Assembly: GCF_048569485.1 (NCBI RefSeq)
Contig: NC_134355.1
Span: 498,072,133-498,136,132, forward strand
Direction: 5' to 3'
From: Anomaloglossus baeobatrachus
Lineage: Eukaryota > Chordata > Amphibia > Anura > Aromobatidae
Length of the DNA stretch: 64,000 nucleotides
Made by a program: the position numbers and the translations under genes. How positions within the stretch are numbered: the stretch's first letter is position 1; every line of letters starts with the position of its first letter. Positions 1 to 11,297 of this stretch are shown one piece after another. Under the pieces are notes generated by a model, which was given only the letters and a program-made list of their open reading frames with translations, did not search any database and was not told the DNA's origin.

Positions 1-638
1 TGCTAAGGTGGGGCCCCGACATGGGATGCTCACCACACTGGGGGATATGAACACACACACACACACAAAATGCGCCACACACTACCATGTGCTTGAACAC
101 ATATACCACCCTCAGCACACATTTCACCACACATACACCAACCTCACCACATAATCGCCCTAAAACACACACAAGTCTGGCATTATCCTTCAAAAATAAA
201 AATCTGATTAATAAGCAGCCAATCTACAAGAACAACAAATGTACCATATACTAAAATAGGAAATACGGCAGCTGTCAGTCACATGACCTGTCTATTATGT
301 GTATGTGTGAGCTAATATATACTGTCAGGGGGAAGGGCTTTCTGCTGCCTGAGGATTTGTCAGGCTCCCAATAGCAGCCAATCACAGCTCAGCTTCTATT
401 TTGCTACAGTTAATTATTCTGAGCTCTGATTGGTTAATATAGGCAACAAAAGACATTCTCAGTATAACAAAGCTTGTGTGAGGTTATAGGATGTCAGTTA
501 GGGTGTGTTGGTGGAAAGGCTGATGTCAGTCACATTATCTCTATGTGAGAGGATATAGAAACTGTCAGTTACAGACTATTTTTACCACAATGATGCCTCA
601 TAAGAAAAGGAATTCCTTGGTGTCCTGCTGTACTCTAA

Positions 639-1606
639 AGGCCCCGTCACACTAAGCAACATCGCTAGCAACATCACTGCTAACGAACAACTTTTGTGAC
701 GTTGCTAGCGATGTTGCTGTGTGTGACATCCAGCAACAACCTGGCCCCTGCTGTGAGGTCGTTGGTTGTTGCTGAATGTCCTGGGCCATTATTTAGTTGT
801 TGCTGTCCCGCTGTGAAGCACACATCGCTGTTTGTGACAGCGAGACAGCAACAACTAAATGTGCAGGCAGCAGGAGCCGGCTTCTGCGGAGGCTGGTAAC
901 CAATGTAAACATCAGGTAACCAAGAAGCCCTGTCCTTGGTTACCCGATATTTACCTTTGATACCAGCCTCCCCCGCTCTCACTGTCAGTGCCGGCTCCTG
1001 CTCTGTGCACATATAGCTGCAGGACACATCGGGTTAATTAACCCGATGTGTGCTGTAACTAGGAGAGCAAGGAGCCAGCGCTCAGTGTGCGCTGCTCCCT
1101 GCTCTGTGCACATGTAGCTGCAGCACACATCGGGTAATTAACCCCATGTGTGCTGTACTAGGAGAGCAGGGAGCCAGCGCTAAGCATTGTGCGCTGCTCC
1201 CTGCTCTGTGCACATTTAGCTGCAGCACACATCGGGTAATTAACCCCATGTGTGCTGTACTAGGAGAGCAGGGAGCCAGCGCTAAGCGGTGTGCACTGCT
1301 CCCTGCTCTCTGCACGTGTAGCTGCGTGAGCTGGTAACCAAGGTAAATATCGGGTTGGTTACCCGATATTTACCTTAGTTACCAAGCGCAGCATCTTCCA
1401 CGCGGCGCTGGGGGCTGGTCACTGGTTGCTGGTGAGCTCACCAGCAACTTGTGTAGCCACGCTCCAGCGATCCCTGCCAGGTCAGGTTGCTAGTGGGATC
1501 GCTGGAGCGTTGCAGTGTGACATCTCACCAGCAACCTCCTAGCAACTTACCAGCGATCCCTATCGTTGTTGGGATCGCTGGTAAGTTGCTTAGTGTGACT
1601 GGACCT
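639..1606. mobile_element. PIF/Harbinger-type MITE inserted in the Helitron leader
   Basis: A 968-bp non-autonomous DNA element flanked by a perfect 3-bp duplication TAA (636-638 and 1607-1609). The terminal inverted repeats start AGGCCCCGTCACACTAAGC on the left and, on the other strand, AGGTCCAGTCACACTAAGC on the right. It has no coding capacity. The TAA/TTA target and G/C-rich termini fit PIF/Harbinger. The interior is rich in AGCAAC and GATCGCTGG words in both orientations and carries a short tandem repeat. Confidence 0.75.
998..1315. repeat. Tandem repeat inside the MITE, about 3 units
   Basis: Three units of roughly 100-110 bp, each with CTGCTCTGTGCACAT, then GCTGCAGCACACATCGGG, then GGAGAGCAGGGAGCCAGCGC. 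Units begin near 998, 1099 and 1210. Short open frames here come from the repeat and are not genes. Confidence 0.7.
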
Positions 1607-1801
1607 TAAGATGTACAATAGCAGTACAGCGCAGTAATGTGGGACTGAGAGGATTCCTGAAACTATCTGAGAAGGTAGTTAGCTGGTAAACCACTAGGGG
1701 GCGTAAAAGTAGAGGAAACGTATGAGCAGGGAATTCCCTGGCAGAGGTAATACTAGTCAAGCCTACCAGATGGCAGTAGAATCGTCAGAAAGCCGTGTCA
1801 C

Positions 1802-2260
1802 AAAAGAAAAGCTGCATTACGGGCTAATGAAAAATGTGAAGACCGAGAAACAAGGCTGACACACATGAGAACAGCAGCTGCTTCCTCAAGAGCCAATGAA
1901 CTTTCTGAGGAGAGGGAAGCTAGGCTTGCAGACAAGAGAACAAGAGCTGCTTCCTCAAGGGCCAATGAACTTTCTGAGGAGAGGGAAGCTAGGCTTGCAG
2001 ACAAGAGAACAAGAGCTGCTTCCTCAAGGGCCAATGAACTTTCTGAGGACAGGAAAGCGAGGCTTGCAGACATGAAAACAAGAGCTGCTTCCTCAAGAGC
2101 TAATGAACTTTCTGAGGAGAGGGAAGTGAGGTTTGCAGATAAGAGAAGAAGAGCTGCTTCCTCAAGGGCCAATGAGTCATCTCAGCAGAGAGTGGCTGAC
2201 TTGCCACTAAGAGAATTGCTATTTCTTCCACCATGGCACAGGAAATGGTTGGGGATTTGA
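1802..2260 (+). pseudogene. Helitron RepHel N-terminal 23-residue repeats
   Basis: An open stretch encodes about five tandem 23-residue units of the form RAASSRANELSEEREARLAD (DNA period 69 bp), preceded by a diverged unit (KAALRANEKCEDRETRL). Arg/Ala/Glu-rich repeats of this kind are found at the N terminus of animal Helitron proteins and are predicted to be helical. The first in-frame ATG is at 1865, but the same frame stays open upstream to at least 1769, so the true start was probably further up, near an ATG around 590 now separated by the MITE. The frame stops at 2260, before the Rep domain. Confidence 0.7.
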
Positions 2261-2328
2261 AATATGCTGCCTTTTGTTACAAGTCAGACATAAACTATTA
2301 GGATCATCCTAAAGTTCAGATAGGAAAA

Positions 2329-4488
2329 ATGGATGTGGTCTGCATGTACTGCAGTTCCCTGAAATGGAAAGACGAACTGCCAGGTTTTTGCTATGCAAAT
2401 GGCAAGATAAAACTTCCACCTCTCCTGTCACCACCAGATCCCCTAAAGTCTCTGATCACAGGTACCAGTACAATATCAAAGCATTTCTGGGAAAAAAAAT
2501 TAGGAAGTACAACTCCTGCTTCCAAATGACATCATTTGGTGCAACAAAAGAAATATTTACAGCAGGATTTATGCCGACATTTAAAGTTCAAGGACAGGTT
2601 TACCACTCAATTGGGTCACTGCTTCCATTACAAGGAGAAGAACCTCAATTTCTTCAACTCTTCTTCATGGGAAATGCAGAAGCAGAGGCTCAGCGGAGAT
2701 GCTCTTTAATTCCTAACACTCGCCTTGATATTGTCACTATTTTGCAGCAGTTCCTTCACTTCAACAATTCATATATTCAACTTTTCAAGACTGCACTTGA
2801 ATGCATGCCAAATGACAATTACAAGGTTACCATTCGAGCTGACAAAACACCACAAGGTGAACATCAACGACGTTTCAATGCTCCCACATTTGATGACGTA
2901 GCCATCTTGATTGCAGGTAATGATTTTCAAAGCCGTGACATTGTGCTTCAGAAAAGAAACAATAGTTTGCAATGAGTAGCAGACACTCACAGGTGCTATG
3001 ATGCTTTTCAATAACCAATCATCTTTTGGCAGGGACAGGATGGCTATCACTTTGGAATACCTCAGACAGATCTTACAACAGGCAACCCTTCAGGAAAAAA
3101 AAGTGTCTGCCATGGACTTCTATGAATATAAAATCATGACAAGATTTACAGAGGAAAATCACATCTTGAAATGCGGACATCTCTTCCACCAATTTATTGT
3201 TGACATGTATGCAGAGATTGAGAGTGAATATCTTTTATATATTCGACTAAATCAAAAGACGCTCAGGGCAGAGGAATATATTCACCTTAGAGATGCTGTT
3301 GCAAATGATGCTGATCCAAAAGAGTTGAGGAAAATGGTTATTCTTCCATCAACTGTCGCTGGAAGCCCACGACACATGCATGAATACACACAGGATGCAA
3401 TGATTTATGTGAAAAAGTATGGCCGTCCAGATCTTTTCATCACATTTACTTGCAATCCTGCCTGGGAGGAAATTGGAGGGCACCTGTTGCTGGGCCAAAA
3501 AAACTGTGAATCGCCATGACCTTATTACTCAGGTTTTCAAACAGAAACTTTCAAAAATGATTAATCTTATCACAAAATCACATATTTATGGTGAGACGCA
3601 GTGCTGGATGTATTCAGTTGAATGGCAAAAAGAAGCCTTCCTCACGCCCACATCTTGATCTCGCTGAAACAAAAAATACAGCCTACCGAAATTGGCAATA
3701 TCATCAGTGCCGAATTGCCAGACCCTAAGATTGAGCCATTGCTGTTTGACACCATCACAGAAAACATGATCCATGGTCCGTGTGGGAGTCTCAACAAAAA
3801 TTTTCCCTGTATGATTGATGGCAGGTGTTTAAAGCATTACCCACAATCCCTGGTCCAAGAAAACCAAACAGGACAAGATGGATATATAGTCAACCGAAGA
3901 AGAAAGTGAGGGTATGGTGGTTTCACAGCAAAGCTCAAAATGTGTGTTGGATCATCACTCCAAGAGATAGAAATTGACAACAGGCGGGTAGTGCCTTACA
4001 ACCCTTTGCACTCAAAAATCTTCCAGGCCCACATAAATGTCGAATCTTGAAACTCTGTGAAATCAATCAATTATATCTGCAAATATGTCCACAAAGAAAG
4101 TGATCAAGCAGTTTTTGAACTCCAGAAAAATGGACCTATTATTGATGAAGTGGAGGCATTCCAGATGGGTAGGTACATAAGCAGCAATGAACCTGCTTGG
4201 AGAATACTAGGATTCTCCATTCATGAGCGCTACCCACCAGTTGTGCATCTGAGTGTGCACTTGGAAAATGGACAGAAAATTTACTTTAACCCAGCAAATT
4301 TGCAGCAGCAGCAGCTCCTAACACCACCTAAGATCACCCTCTTGGCATTTTTTGAGCTGTGTCAACAAGACCTTTTTGCAAAAACAATTCTCTACTGTGA
4401 TTTACCAAAGTACTACACTTGGAATGCCTCTAATAATCACTGGAATGGAGGAAATGGGGGCTTGATATTGAAGGTTATCCAGGGGTGA
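2329..4488 (+). pseudogene. Helitron Rep (HUH endonuclease) remnant
   Basis: The replication-initiator half of RepHel, which nicks and joins DNA ends in rolling-circle transposition. It is broken into about five frames: 2329-2529, 2364-2975, 2998-3519, 3622-3909 and 4057-4488. Visible motifs in order: a CxxC pair (CMYCSSLKWK), PTFKVQGQVYHSIGSLLP, LRAEEYIHLRDAV, YGRPDLFITFTCNP, the HUH-type metal motif PHAHILI (in frame 3622-3909), and the YxxKY tyrosine motif INYICKYVHK (in 4057-4488). Several frameshifts and a stop separate these pieces, so the nuclease is not expressed as one protein. Order and spacing match canonical Helitrons. Confidence 0.85.
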
Positions 4489-6422
4489 AAGCAACTGATA
4501 CTCTTAGTCGTATCTACACTGTTCATCCATCAAATGCAGAGTGCTTCTACCTGCTCATGTTACTTCACGTTGTCAAAGGCCCTACATCATTTTCTGACCT
4601 AAGGACCATCAAAGTACATGTGTGTGAAACATTCAGGGAAGCTTGCCAAAGAAAAGGACTTCTGGAAAATAATGGACACTGTGACATGACCCTCAGTGAA
4701 GCAGCAGCCACACAAACCCCAAAGCGACGAAGACACCTCTTTGCTATTATTCTAACAACCTGTAGCACTTCAAATCCTCTTGAAATTTGGACAAAGTACA
4801 AAACTGATCTCAGTGAGGACATCCTCATGCAGATTAGAAGGGAAAATCCTCAGCAACTCATCAACTTCACTGAGGAAATGTTAAAAGAAACTTTAATGCT
4901 CTTTGAATATCAGTGCATAGCAATGTCAGGAAAAGCCTTACAGTTGCTTGGTTTGCCTGCTCCAATAAGAAATCCTGAAGGCATCCAAATGTGTAGGGAG
5001 ATTTTCATAGAAACAAACTACAATATTGATGAACTGACAGCATTTGTCTCTGAGAACGAGCCAATATTGGTACTAGATCAAAGAGACGCCTATAACTACA
5101 TTTTAAGTTTCAGTGAAACCAACAAAGGTGGGATTGTCTTCCTTGATGCTCCAGGTGGAACAGGAAAGACATTTCTAATCAACTTGCTCCAGACAAAATT
5201 TCGACAACAAAATAAGATTGCACTTGCAGTGGCATCTTCTGGAATTGCAGATACGCTTTTAAAAGGTGGCAGGACAGCACATTCGACATTCAAACTACCA
5301 CTTAACCTGTCTCATAGTGACAGCCCCGTTTGTAATATTGCCCAGGGATCAGTACTGGCCAAATTGCTTCAAAAATGCAGTGCCATCATTTGGGATGAAT
5401 GCACCATGTCACACCAAAGGGCTCTGGAAGCAGTAGACAGACTGCTGCAAGACCTGCGTAGCAAAAAATATATCATTAGAGGAGTAGTTGTTGTTTTGGC
5501 AGGTGACTTCCACCAAACATTACCTGTTATTCCAATATCAACCCCTGCAGACGATCTCAATGCCTTTCTCAAAGCATCGTACCTTTGGAGAAAGGTACAG
5601 AAAATGTCACTGAACACAACCATGAGGGTCTACATGACAGGAGATGTTTCTGCTGGACTGTTTTTGAGCCAGCTGTTGACTATTGGAGATGGCAAAGCAC
5701 CAGTAAACTCAACCACTGGACAGATCACCTTCCCAATCAACTTTTGTTGCATTGTGACTTCCATTGAGAAGTTGAAAGCAAAGATGTTTCCAAACATTCA
5801 ACTCCACTTCAAAAATTCTGACTGGCTGTGTAAAAGAGCCATTCTAGTTCCCAAAAATGACAGTGTTAACAAGATCAATCTTCAAATTCCAAATCTCCTT
5901 CCAGGTGTGTGCACAACCTACAAGTCAATAGACCCTGCTCAAGCATTATTTTATCCAACTGAGTTCCTCAATTTCTTGGAGCCACAAGGACTTCCTCCTC
6001 ACAACCTCTTTCTAAAACCTGGAGCACCTATTCTGCTATTGAGAAATTTGGATCCACCAAAGCTGTGTAATAGAACAAGGCTCTTGATTAAGAACCTGTT
6101 TCCACATGTAATTGAGGCAACCATTTTGACAGGATGTGCCACAGGAGAAGATGTTTTCATTCCAACAATTCCTCTTATTCCATCTGATTTGCCTTTTGAT
6201 TTGAAACGCCTCCAGTTTCCTGTTCAACTGGCATTTGCTATGTCCATCAACAAGGCTCAGGGACAGTCTTTGAAAGTAGTTGGTATCGATTTACAATTTC
6301 CGTGCTTTTCTCATGGTCAACTTTATGGGGCTTGTTCAAGAGTTGGAACAGCCCAAAATCTGTTTGTCTTTGCATCTGAAGGAAAAACTAAGAATGTCGT
6401 TTATCAAAAGGCTCTCGAATAA
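4485..6422 (+). CDS. Helitron helicase domain, Pif1-like, 645 codons open
   Basis: Superfamily 1 DNA helicase half of the Helitron RepHel protein, which unwinds the donor strand. The frame is open for 645 residues and overlaps the Rep remnant by 4 bases in another frame, as expected after a frameshift. Walker A is APGGTGKT near residue 225; Walker B is IIWDECTMSH near 305; VVVLAGDFHQTLPVIP follows. The C-terminal motifs AFAMSINKAQGQSL and YGACSRVG are the usual helicase V/VI signatures. The ATG at 4485 is internal to the ancestral protein, so this is a truncated product if made at all. No in-frame damage is seen, in contrast to the Rep part. Confidence 0.85.
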   Translation: MKATDTLSRIYTVHPSNAECFYLLMLLHVVKGPTSFSDLRTIKVHVCETFREACQRKGLLENNGHCDMTLSEAAATQTPKRRRHLFAIILTTCSTSNPLEIWTKYKTDLSEDILMQIRRENPQQLINFTEEMLKETLMLFEYQCIAMSGKALQLLGLPAPIRNPEGIQMCREIFIETNYNIDELTAFVSENEPILVLDQRDAYNYILSFSETNKGGIVFLDAPGGTGKTFLINLLQTKFRQQNKIALAVASSGIADTLLKGGRTAHSTFKLPLNLSHSDSPVCNIAQGSVLAKLLQKCSAIIWDECTMSHQRALEAVDRLLQDLRSKKYIIRGVVVVLAGDFHQTLPVIPISTPADDLNAFLKASYLWRKVQKMSLNTTMRVYMTGDVSAGLFLSQLLTIGDGKAPVNSTTGQITFPINFCCIVTSIEKLKAKMFPNIQLHFKNSDWLCKRAILVPKNDSVNKINLQIPNLLPGVCTTYKSIDPAQALFYPTEFLNFLEPQGLPPHNLFLKPGAPILLLRNLDPPKLCNRTRLLIKNLFPHVIEATILTGCATGEDVFIPTIPLIPSDLPFDLKRLQFPVQLAFAMSINKAQGQSLKVVGIDLQFPCFSHGQLYGACSRVGTAQNLFVFASEGKTKNVVYQKALE

Positions 6423-6628
6423 CGAGTACAAGATTACTTCACATTACTTGGTCAATTTAGTTAAATCTGTGTGGAATATCTGTGGTGTTGAAATATATGT
6501 TGTGAAATGCTTCTATTAGCTTAGTTTTTGCCTTTTAATAATTACATTTCTATCTATTTGTTTTGTGGTTTTTGTGTGCAGAATCAAATTTTGTTAATAC
6601 ATTCTATTTTGTTAACAGCAGTTATTAA

Positions 6629-6656
6629 TCCGGGCGAAGCCGGGTAGTACAGCTAG
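6629..6656 (+). other. Helitron 3' terminus
   Basis: A GC-rich stem candidate (CCGGGCGAAGCCGGG) followed by TAGTACAG and the terminal CTAG, with host T at 6657. This is the CTRR-T end typical of Helitrons. The same TACAGCTAG tail closes the non-autonomous Helitrons at 9790 and 12415. Confidence 0.85.
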
Positions 6657-7068
6657 TTAATTCATATTTTTACAACTACCAATATTTTTTTTATCATGGA
6701 AAACAAACAAAAAAAACATTGTGCTATCATTAATGTTTAAAAGAGTAACTAAATATTAGGTTTATGTAGCAAAAACTTACATTTCAATGTTGTTAGTTTT
6801 ATTTTATTATTAAATAGTAATAACAAATTTAATATGTTATATCTATTTATATCTATTCTATACAGAAGGTTATACCTCCAGCTTTGGAATGTGTCTGAAA
6901 AACTGCATGGCTGAGAAGAGACATAAAATCCTCAAAGGTGCACAAAATTTTGGTGGGCACAAAATATTTTTTAAATATCGTGGCTAGACTAGACTGTCCT
7001 AAAATGTGCTGAATTATAAAAGTGTTTCATACTCTGATAAATCCGGTATATTTTAAGACTGTGTAGTC
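6657..7068. other. AT-rich interval, nothing recognised
   Basis: AT-rich sequence with homopolymer runs. No coding region, inverted repeat or known repeat was recognised. Confidence 0.6.
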
Positions 7069-7071
7069 TAA

Positions 7072-7642
7072 AGGCCACTTTACACGCTGCGATCTCGCTA
7101 GCAAGATCGCTAGCATGCGTATCTGCCCCCGTCGGTTGTGCGTCATGGGCAAATTGCTGCCCGTGGCACACAACATTGCTCTGACCCGTCACACTACTTA
7201 CCTGCCTAGCGACGTCGCTTTGACCGGCGAACCGCCTTCTTTCTAAGGGGGTGGTTTGTTCTTCGTCACAGCGACATCATTAAGCGGCCGCCCAATAGAA
7301 GCGGAGGGGGCGGAGATGAGCGGGACGAACATCCCAGCCCACCTCCTTCCTTCCTCATTGCCGGTGGCCACAGGTAAGATGAGGTTCCTCGTTCCTGTGG
7401 TGTCACATATAGCGATGTGTGCTGCCGCAGGAGCGAGGAACAACCTGCGTCCTGCAACAGCAATGATAATCGGGAATAGAGCACCGTGTAAACGAGCAAC
7501 GATAAGGTGAGTATTTTTGCTCGTTAGCAGTCGCTCCTACGTTTCACACGCAACGACGTCGCTAACGAGGCTGGATGTGCGTCATGAATTCCCTGACCCC
7601 AACGACATCACGTTAGCGATGTCGCTGCATGTAAAGCGGTGT
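7072..7642. mobile_element. PIF/Harbinger MITE, family A copy 1
   Basis: Flanked by TAA on both sides (7069-7071, 7643-7645). Left terminus AGGCCACTTTACACGCTGCG; the right terminus on the other strand ends in CGCTTTACATGCAGCG. The interior contains TCGCTAGC-type and CCCGCCCACCTCC-type words shared with copies at 31304, 48598 and 58767. It has no coding capacity; short open frames are shared by chance among copies. Confidence 0.8.
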
Positions 7643-7645
7643 TAA

Positions 7646-8395
7646 GTTTAAACACTACCCCATATTTGGTTCATTTTTGGGTGTGTAGTTTTAAATAATG
7701 TCATTACTTTTTTTGTTAAATAAAGATGATCGGATTGATTGAATTTGTATAGAGTTGACTAAAATTAGCAGGTCTCCAAGAATTTAAACAGGTTTTGATA
7801 CAATTTGTATGGATCAGCCAAAAATAAAATGACCAACACCATTTCACAGATTGCGAATTATGACAGATATGGCCATGCAGGCTTCCCCATATTGCCTTGC
7901 AGCTCTGACATCACATGGTCTAAGGCATCCATCACGGAAAACCATCACACACACTGTAAAAGATCAGAGCCAGCCAAACAGCTGTAATTCTTGCATTTAT
8001 AAAAAAGGGATAGAGGTCAAATTGTACAGCTTCTTAACGCATAGGGAAAGAAAAAAAGCACATTTTTTTATGAATATTTAGTTGTATAATTTGAGAGCAA
8101 AACATGGCAGGTCTCTCTCACTTATCTCTGTTTTCACTCTATTCCACTTTCGAATGCAGGCAAGTAACTAATACAGTACTTAGAAGTAACAAAAAGCACA
8201 AAAACACTACTCCTAGTATTTGCTAAATTTTAATTAAGTCAAATCAAAGGATTAGTTGTCAATAAGAGTATATTGCTTCAATGCTGTACTAGATAAATAC
8301 AGTATGTATCTACTGACATTACATATACTTCTGTATGCTTACCTCAGGTGGATGGTAACATACTTTAGGCTCAGAATACCATAGACAGTCAGGAG
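7646..8395. other. Interval without recognised features
   Basis: AT-rich non-coding sequence. No transposon end, coding frame or tandem repeat was recognised. Confidence 0.55.
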
Positions 8396-8403
8396 GTACT
8401 GAG

Positions 8404-9660
8404 TAGGGATGAGCAAATCTGAATTGTAAAGTTCAGGGTCCCTACCGGGGGGTTACACGGCTTATCCCAATTGCCCTGGTGCGGGGGGCAATCAATGTAT
8501 TATAAAGGGTTAATTACAGCTGTGATTTGTCAAACATTGACAGCAGTCATCAATCCATGGATTGATGACCAATGGTAAGTGTCTGTGAGACACCCCATTT
8601 CTAATACTGTAAGCAAAAATATATAAAACATAAACACAGAAAAAATCCATTATTTGAAATAAAATACACACACCCTATTTCACCCCTTTATTAACCCCCA
8701 ATACACCGTTGCATATCCGACTTAATCCTTATGAAGTCCCACAATGATCCGCAGCTCTGCTTCATTCAGAGGCTGCAGATAGGTAAAACAAGTCCGGGTA
8801 CCCGGCTGTGAGCTGGTGACGTCACTCAGTTCAGTGGAAGTCATATCCGGGTTCCCATGGTGTGACCTCAGGCGACCTTACTGCTGGATTGTCAAATCGT
8901 GAGAAATAGCCATGACTTGCAATCCAACAGTCTGGCAGTCAGGTCATCCAAGGTCACACTGGGGGCTCCCCCACTGCCCTCAGTAAAAGTTAGAGCCACT
9001 GCCGGATTGTCTGATTGTGGGTCAAAGCATGTACCTCAGTTTGACAATCCAGCAGCACTTTCATTTTATTTATTTTTTCTAAAAATGGATTAGGATCCCT
9101 TCTATTTTGATATTCAGCCACGGTAAAGCTCACAGGTCAGGGCTGCAGCTTGTTGCTGTCTGTTTTAACTGTGTTGGATATCAATACATAGCGGGAGCCT
9201 AAGTAATTTTTTTAAAATATTTATTTATTTCTTTTTACACTACTATACAGAAAACTGACTTTGAACAGACACAAAGACAGGGTGGGGGGGTGGCGGCGCA
9301 TATAAAACAGTCTTCAACCAATCACAGACACTGGCACAGAGGGTAGGTCAACGACACAGTGAATATTGATGAAGCTTTATAAGCAGGCCCAGAAGAGAGT
9401 CTGACTGCAGAAGGAATCTCTGGGAAACATGATATGTATAACTATCCTGCTTTTACTACCATTTAAGTTCCGTTTGTAGCCCCCTAGAGCTTACTACAAC
9501 CATTTTAAAACTCAGAATTTCTCATCCCTACCAATTTGTAAGCGGTCCGCTGTCAAGAGTCAAGTTTGGTAGTTCGGGATCAAGCTCGGCTGCTGAACCA
9601 GGTTTGTTTATTCCATGCTGGTTCGGTGCACCAGAATATTCACAGGTTTGCTCATCATTA
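8404..9660. mobile_element. Non-autonomous hAT, older TAGGGATGAGC group
   Basis: Terminal repeats are TAGGGATGAGCAAATCTG (left) and, on the other strand, TAATGATGAGCAAACCTG (right). An 8-bp duplication GTACTGAG (8396-8403) / GTGCTAAG (9661-9668) flanks it; a second copy of the right junction at 12310 reads GTACTAAG, closer to the left flank. No transposase frame is present. An internal TTTCTCATCCCTA at about 9519-9531 resembles another hAT end, so the element may be composite. The subterminal sequence matches the right end of the old hAT at 46423. Confidence 0.7.
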
Positions 9661-9681
9661 GTGCTAAGTACAGGACATACA

Positions 9682-9690
9682 CATATATAT

Positions 9691-9783
<93 letters not shown>

Positions 9784-9789
9784 TATATA
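9682..9789. repeat. TA microsatellite left of a Helitron insertion
   Basis: A long (TA)n run with a few interruptions, ending directly at the CTAG terminus of the minus-strand Helitron. Open frames of alternating Tyr/Ile here come from the repeat. Confidence 0.9.
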
Positions 9790-10908
9790 CTAGCTGTAGA
9801 GCCTGGGCATTGCCTGGGATAGTAACTGTCTCTCTGTCTCTCTCCCAGTCTCTGTCTGTCTCTCTATCTGTCTCTTTCCTTGTCTGTCTGTGTCTATGTC
9901 TCTGTCTGTCTATTTCTATTTCTGTCTGTATTTGTATCAGTCTGTCTCCATCTCTGTGTCTGTCTGTCTCTCTCTATCTCTGTGCTGTCTCTATGTGTGT
10001 GTCTGCCTATCTCATTCCCTGTCTGTCTCTTTCCTGACTTTGTTTGTCTGTCTCTTTCCAGGTCTGTCTCTTTCCAGGTCTGTCTCTTTCCACGTCTGTC
10101 TCTTACCAGGTCTGTCTCTTTCCAGGTCTGTCTTTTTCCAGGTCTATCTCTTTCCCCGGCTGTCTTTTTCCCCGTCTGTCTCTTTCCCCGGCTGTCTCTT
10201 TCCCCAGCTGTTTCTTTCCCCATCTGTCTCTTTCCTTGTCTGCCTCTTTCCCTGGTTGTCTCTTTCCTTAGCTGTCGTTTTCCAGGGCTGTCGCTTTCCC
10301 CATCTATCGCTTTCTAGGTCTGTCTCTTTCCAGGTCTGTCTCTTTCTCCCTCTGTCTCTTTCTCCGTCTGTTTCTTTTCCCATTTGTCTCTTTCCCCATC
10401 CGTCTCTTTGCCCGTCTGTCTCTTTGCCCGTCTGTCTCTTTGCCCGTCTGTCTCTTTGCCCGTCTGTCACTATGCCCGTCTGTCTCTATGCCCGTCTGTC
10501 TCTATGCCCGTCTGTCTCTTTGCCCGTCTGTCTCTTTTCAGGGCTGTCTCTTTCCAAGGCTGTCTCTTTCCAGGGCTGTCTCTTTCCCCATCTGTCTCTG
10601 TCTGTGTCTCTGTCTGTCTGTCTCTTTCTGTCTCTCTATCCATCACTCCACCGACATCATATTACCTCACACATAAGCTTCAACTAACAGTTTATTTTGT
10701 TCCAATAGCAACCACTGACAGTGGCTATTAGTAATCTATAGCTCCCACCTCCATTCAGTTTAATGGCGGCAGAATTTTAGAGACTAACTGTAAAGAACGG
10801 GGTTAAATTTATCTGTCAAAACATAGTCTACAATGTTCCCTGGGTCACAGGAGGCGTCTGAGCAAAATTTTGTGATTGTCAATGCGACAGTGAGGATTCC
10901 TTTAGCGG

Positions 10909-10939
<31 letters not shown>

Positions 10940-10951
10940 TACACTCAGCTT

Positions 10952-10957
<6 letters not shown>
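9790..10957 (-). mobile_element. Non-autonomous Helitron in a TA run
   Basis: Read on the minus strand the element ends in an imperfect hairpin (CCCAGGCAATGCCCAGG), then CTCTACAGCTAG, the Helitron 3' signature. Its 5' part on the minus strand (10957 leftward) contains AAAGCTGAGTGTATG and a GTATGT repeat, as I recall from amphibian Helitrons. The exact 5' TC end is not seen because it merges with TA repeats. Most of the interior is a minisatellite based on GTCTGTCTCTTTCC. No Rep or helicase is present. TA repeats on both sides fit the A/T target of Helitrons. Confidence 0.75.
9815..10640. repeat. Pyrimidine minisatellite inside Helitron
   Basis: Diverged units of about 17 bp of the type GTCTGTCTCTTTCCC, with GCCCGTCTGTCTCT variants near 10400-10530. 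It is open in several frames on both strands (Leu/Ser/Cys-rich or Arg/Glu/Thr-rich), so none of these frames is credible as a gene. Confidence 0.85.

Positions 10958-10993
<36 letters not shown>
10958..10993. repeat. TA microsatellite right of the Helitron
   Basis: Short (TA)n run, probably the other half of the TA tract that received the Helitron. Confidence 0.8.
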
Positions 10994-10997
<4 letters not shown>

Positions 10998-11297
10998 GTA
11001 CAGTCATGGGTGAAAGTGTTTTCTCCCTTGACATTTTTCCAGGAAATGAAATATTTCTTCCAGAAAATTCTTACAATTACACATGGTTTCCGAAACACCT
11101 GTTTATATCCTGTGTGTGTGTAATAGAGCTGCACAAAAAATGGGAAAAAAAGGCAAATTTGACATAGTTTTAAACAAAACCCTCCAAATTATCCAGCACA
11201 AAATTGATGGCACCCTCAATTTAATATATGGTTGCACACCCTTTGGAATTAATAACTGCAATTAATCTCTTATTATAACCATAAACAAGCTTCTTAC

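Larger units (their letters stand above)
1..6656 (+). mobile_element. Helitron, near full length, left end outside window
   Basis: Rolling-circle transposon of the RepHel type. Parts visible in order are a long 5' leader, an N-terminal 23-residue repeat region, Rep (HUH nuclease) fragments, a Pif1-like helicase frame, and a terminus ending in CTAG followed by T. The leader around 60-330 looks like the known leader of an amphibian Helitron, so the left end probably lies before base 1; this is from memory and is not proven. The leader is interrupted by a PIF/Harbinger MITE at 639-1606. The Rep part is spread over several frames, while the helicase part is one open frame, so the copy is not autonomous as read. 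Confidence 0.85.

Noticed and set aside
1082-1337. Cys/Ala-rich small proteins at 1082-1337
   Set aside because: Produced by the 100-bp tandem repeat of the MITE, open on both strands.
9604-10731. Several long open frames of Tyr/Ile or Leu/Ser/Cys-rich composition
   Set aside because: They follow the TA run and the pyrimidine minisatellite and are open in many frames on both strands.
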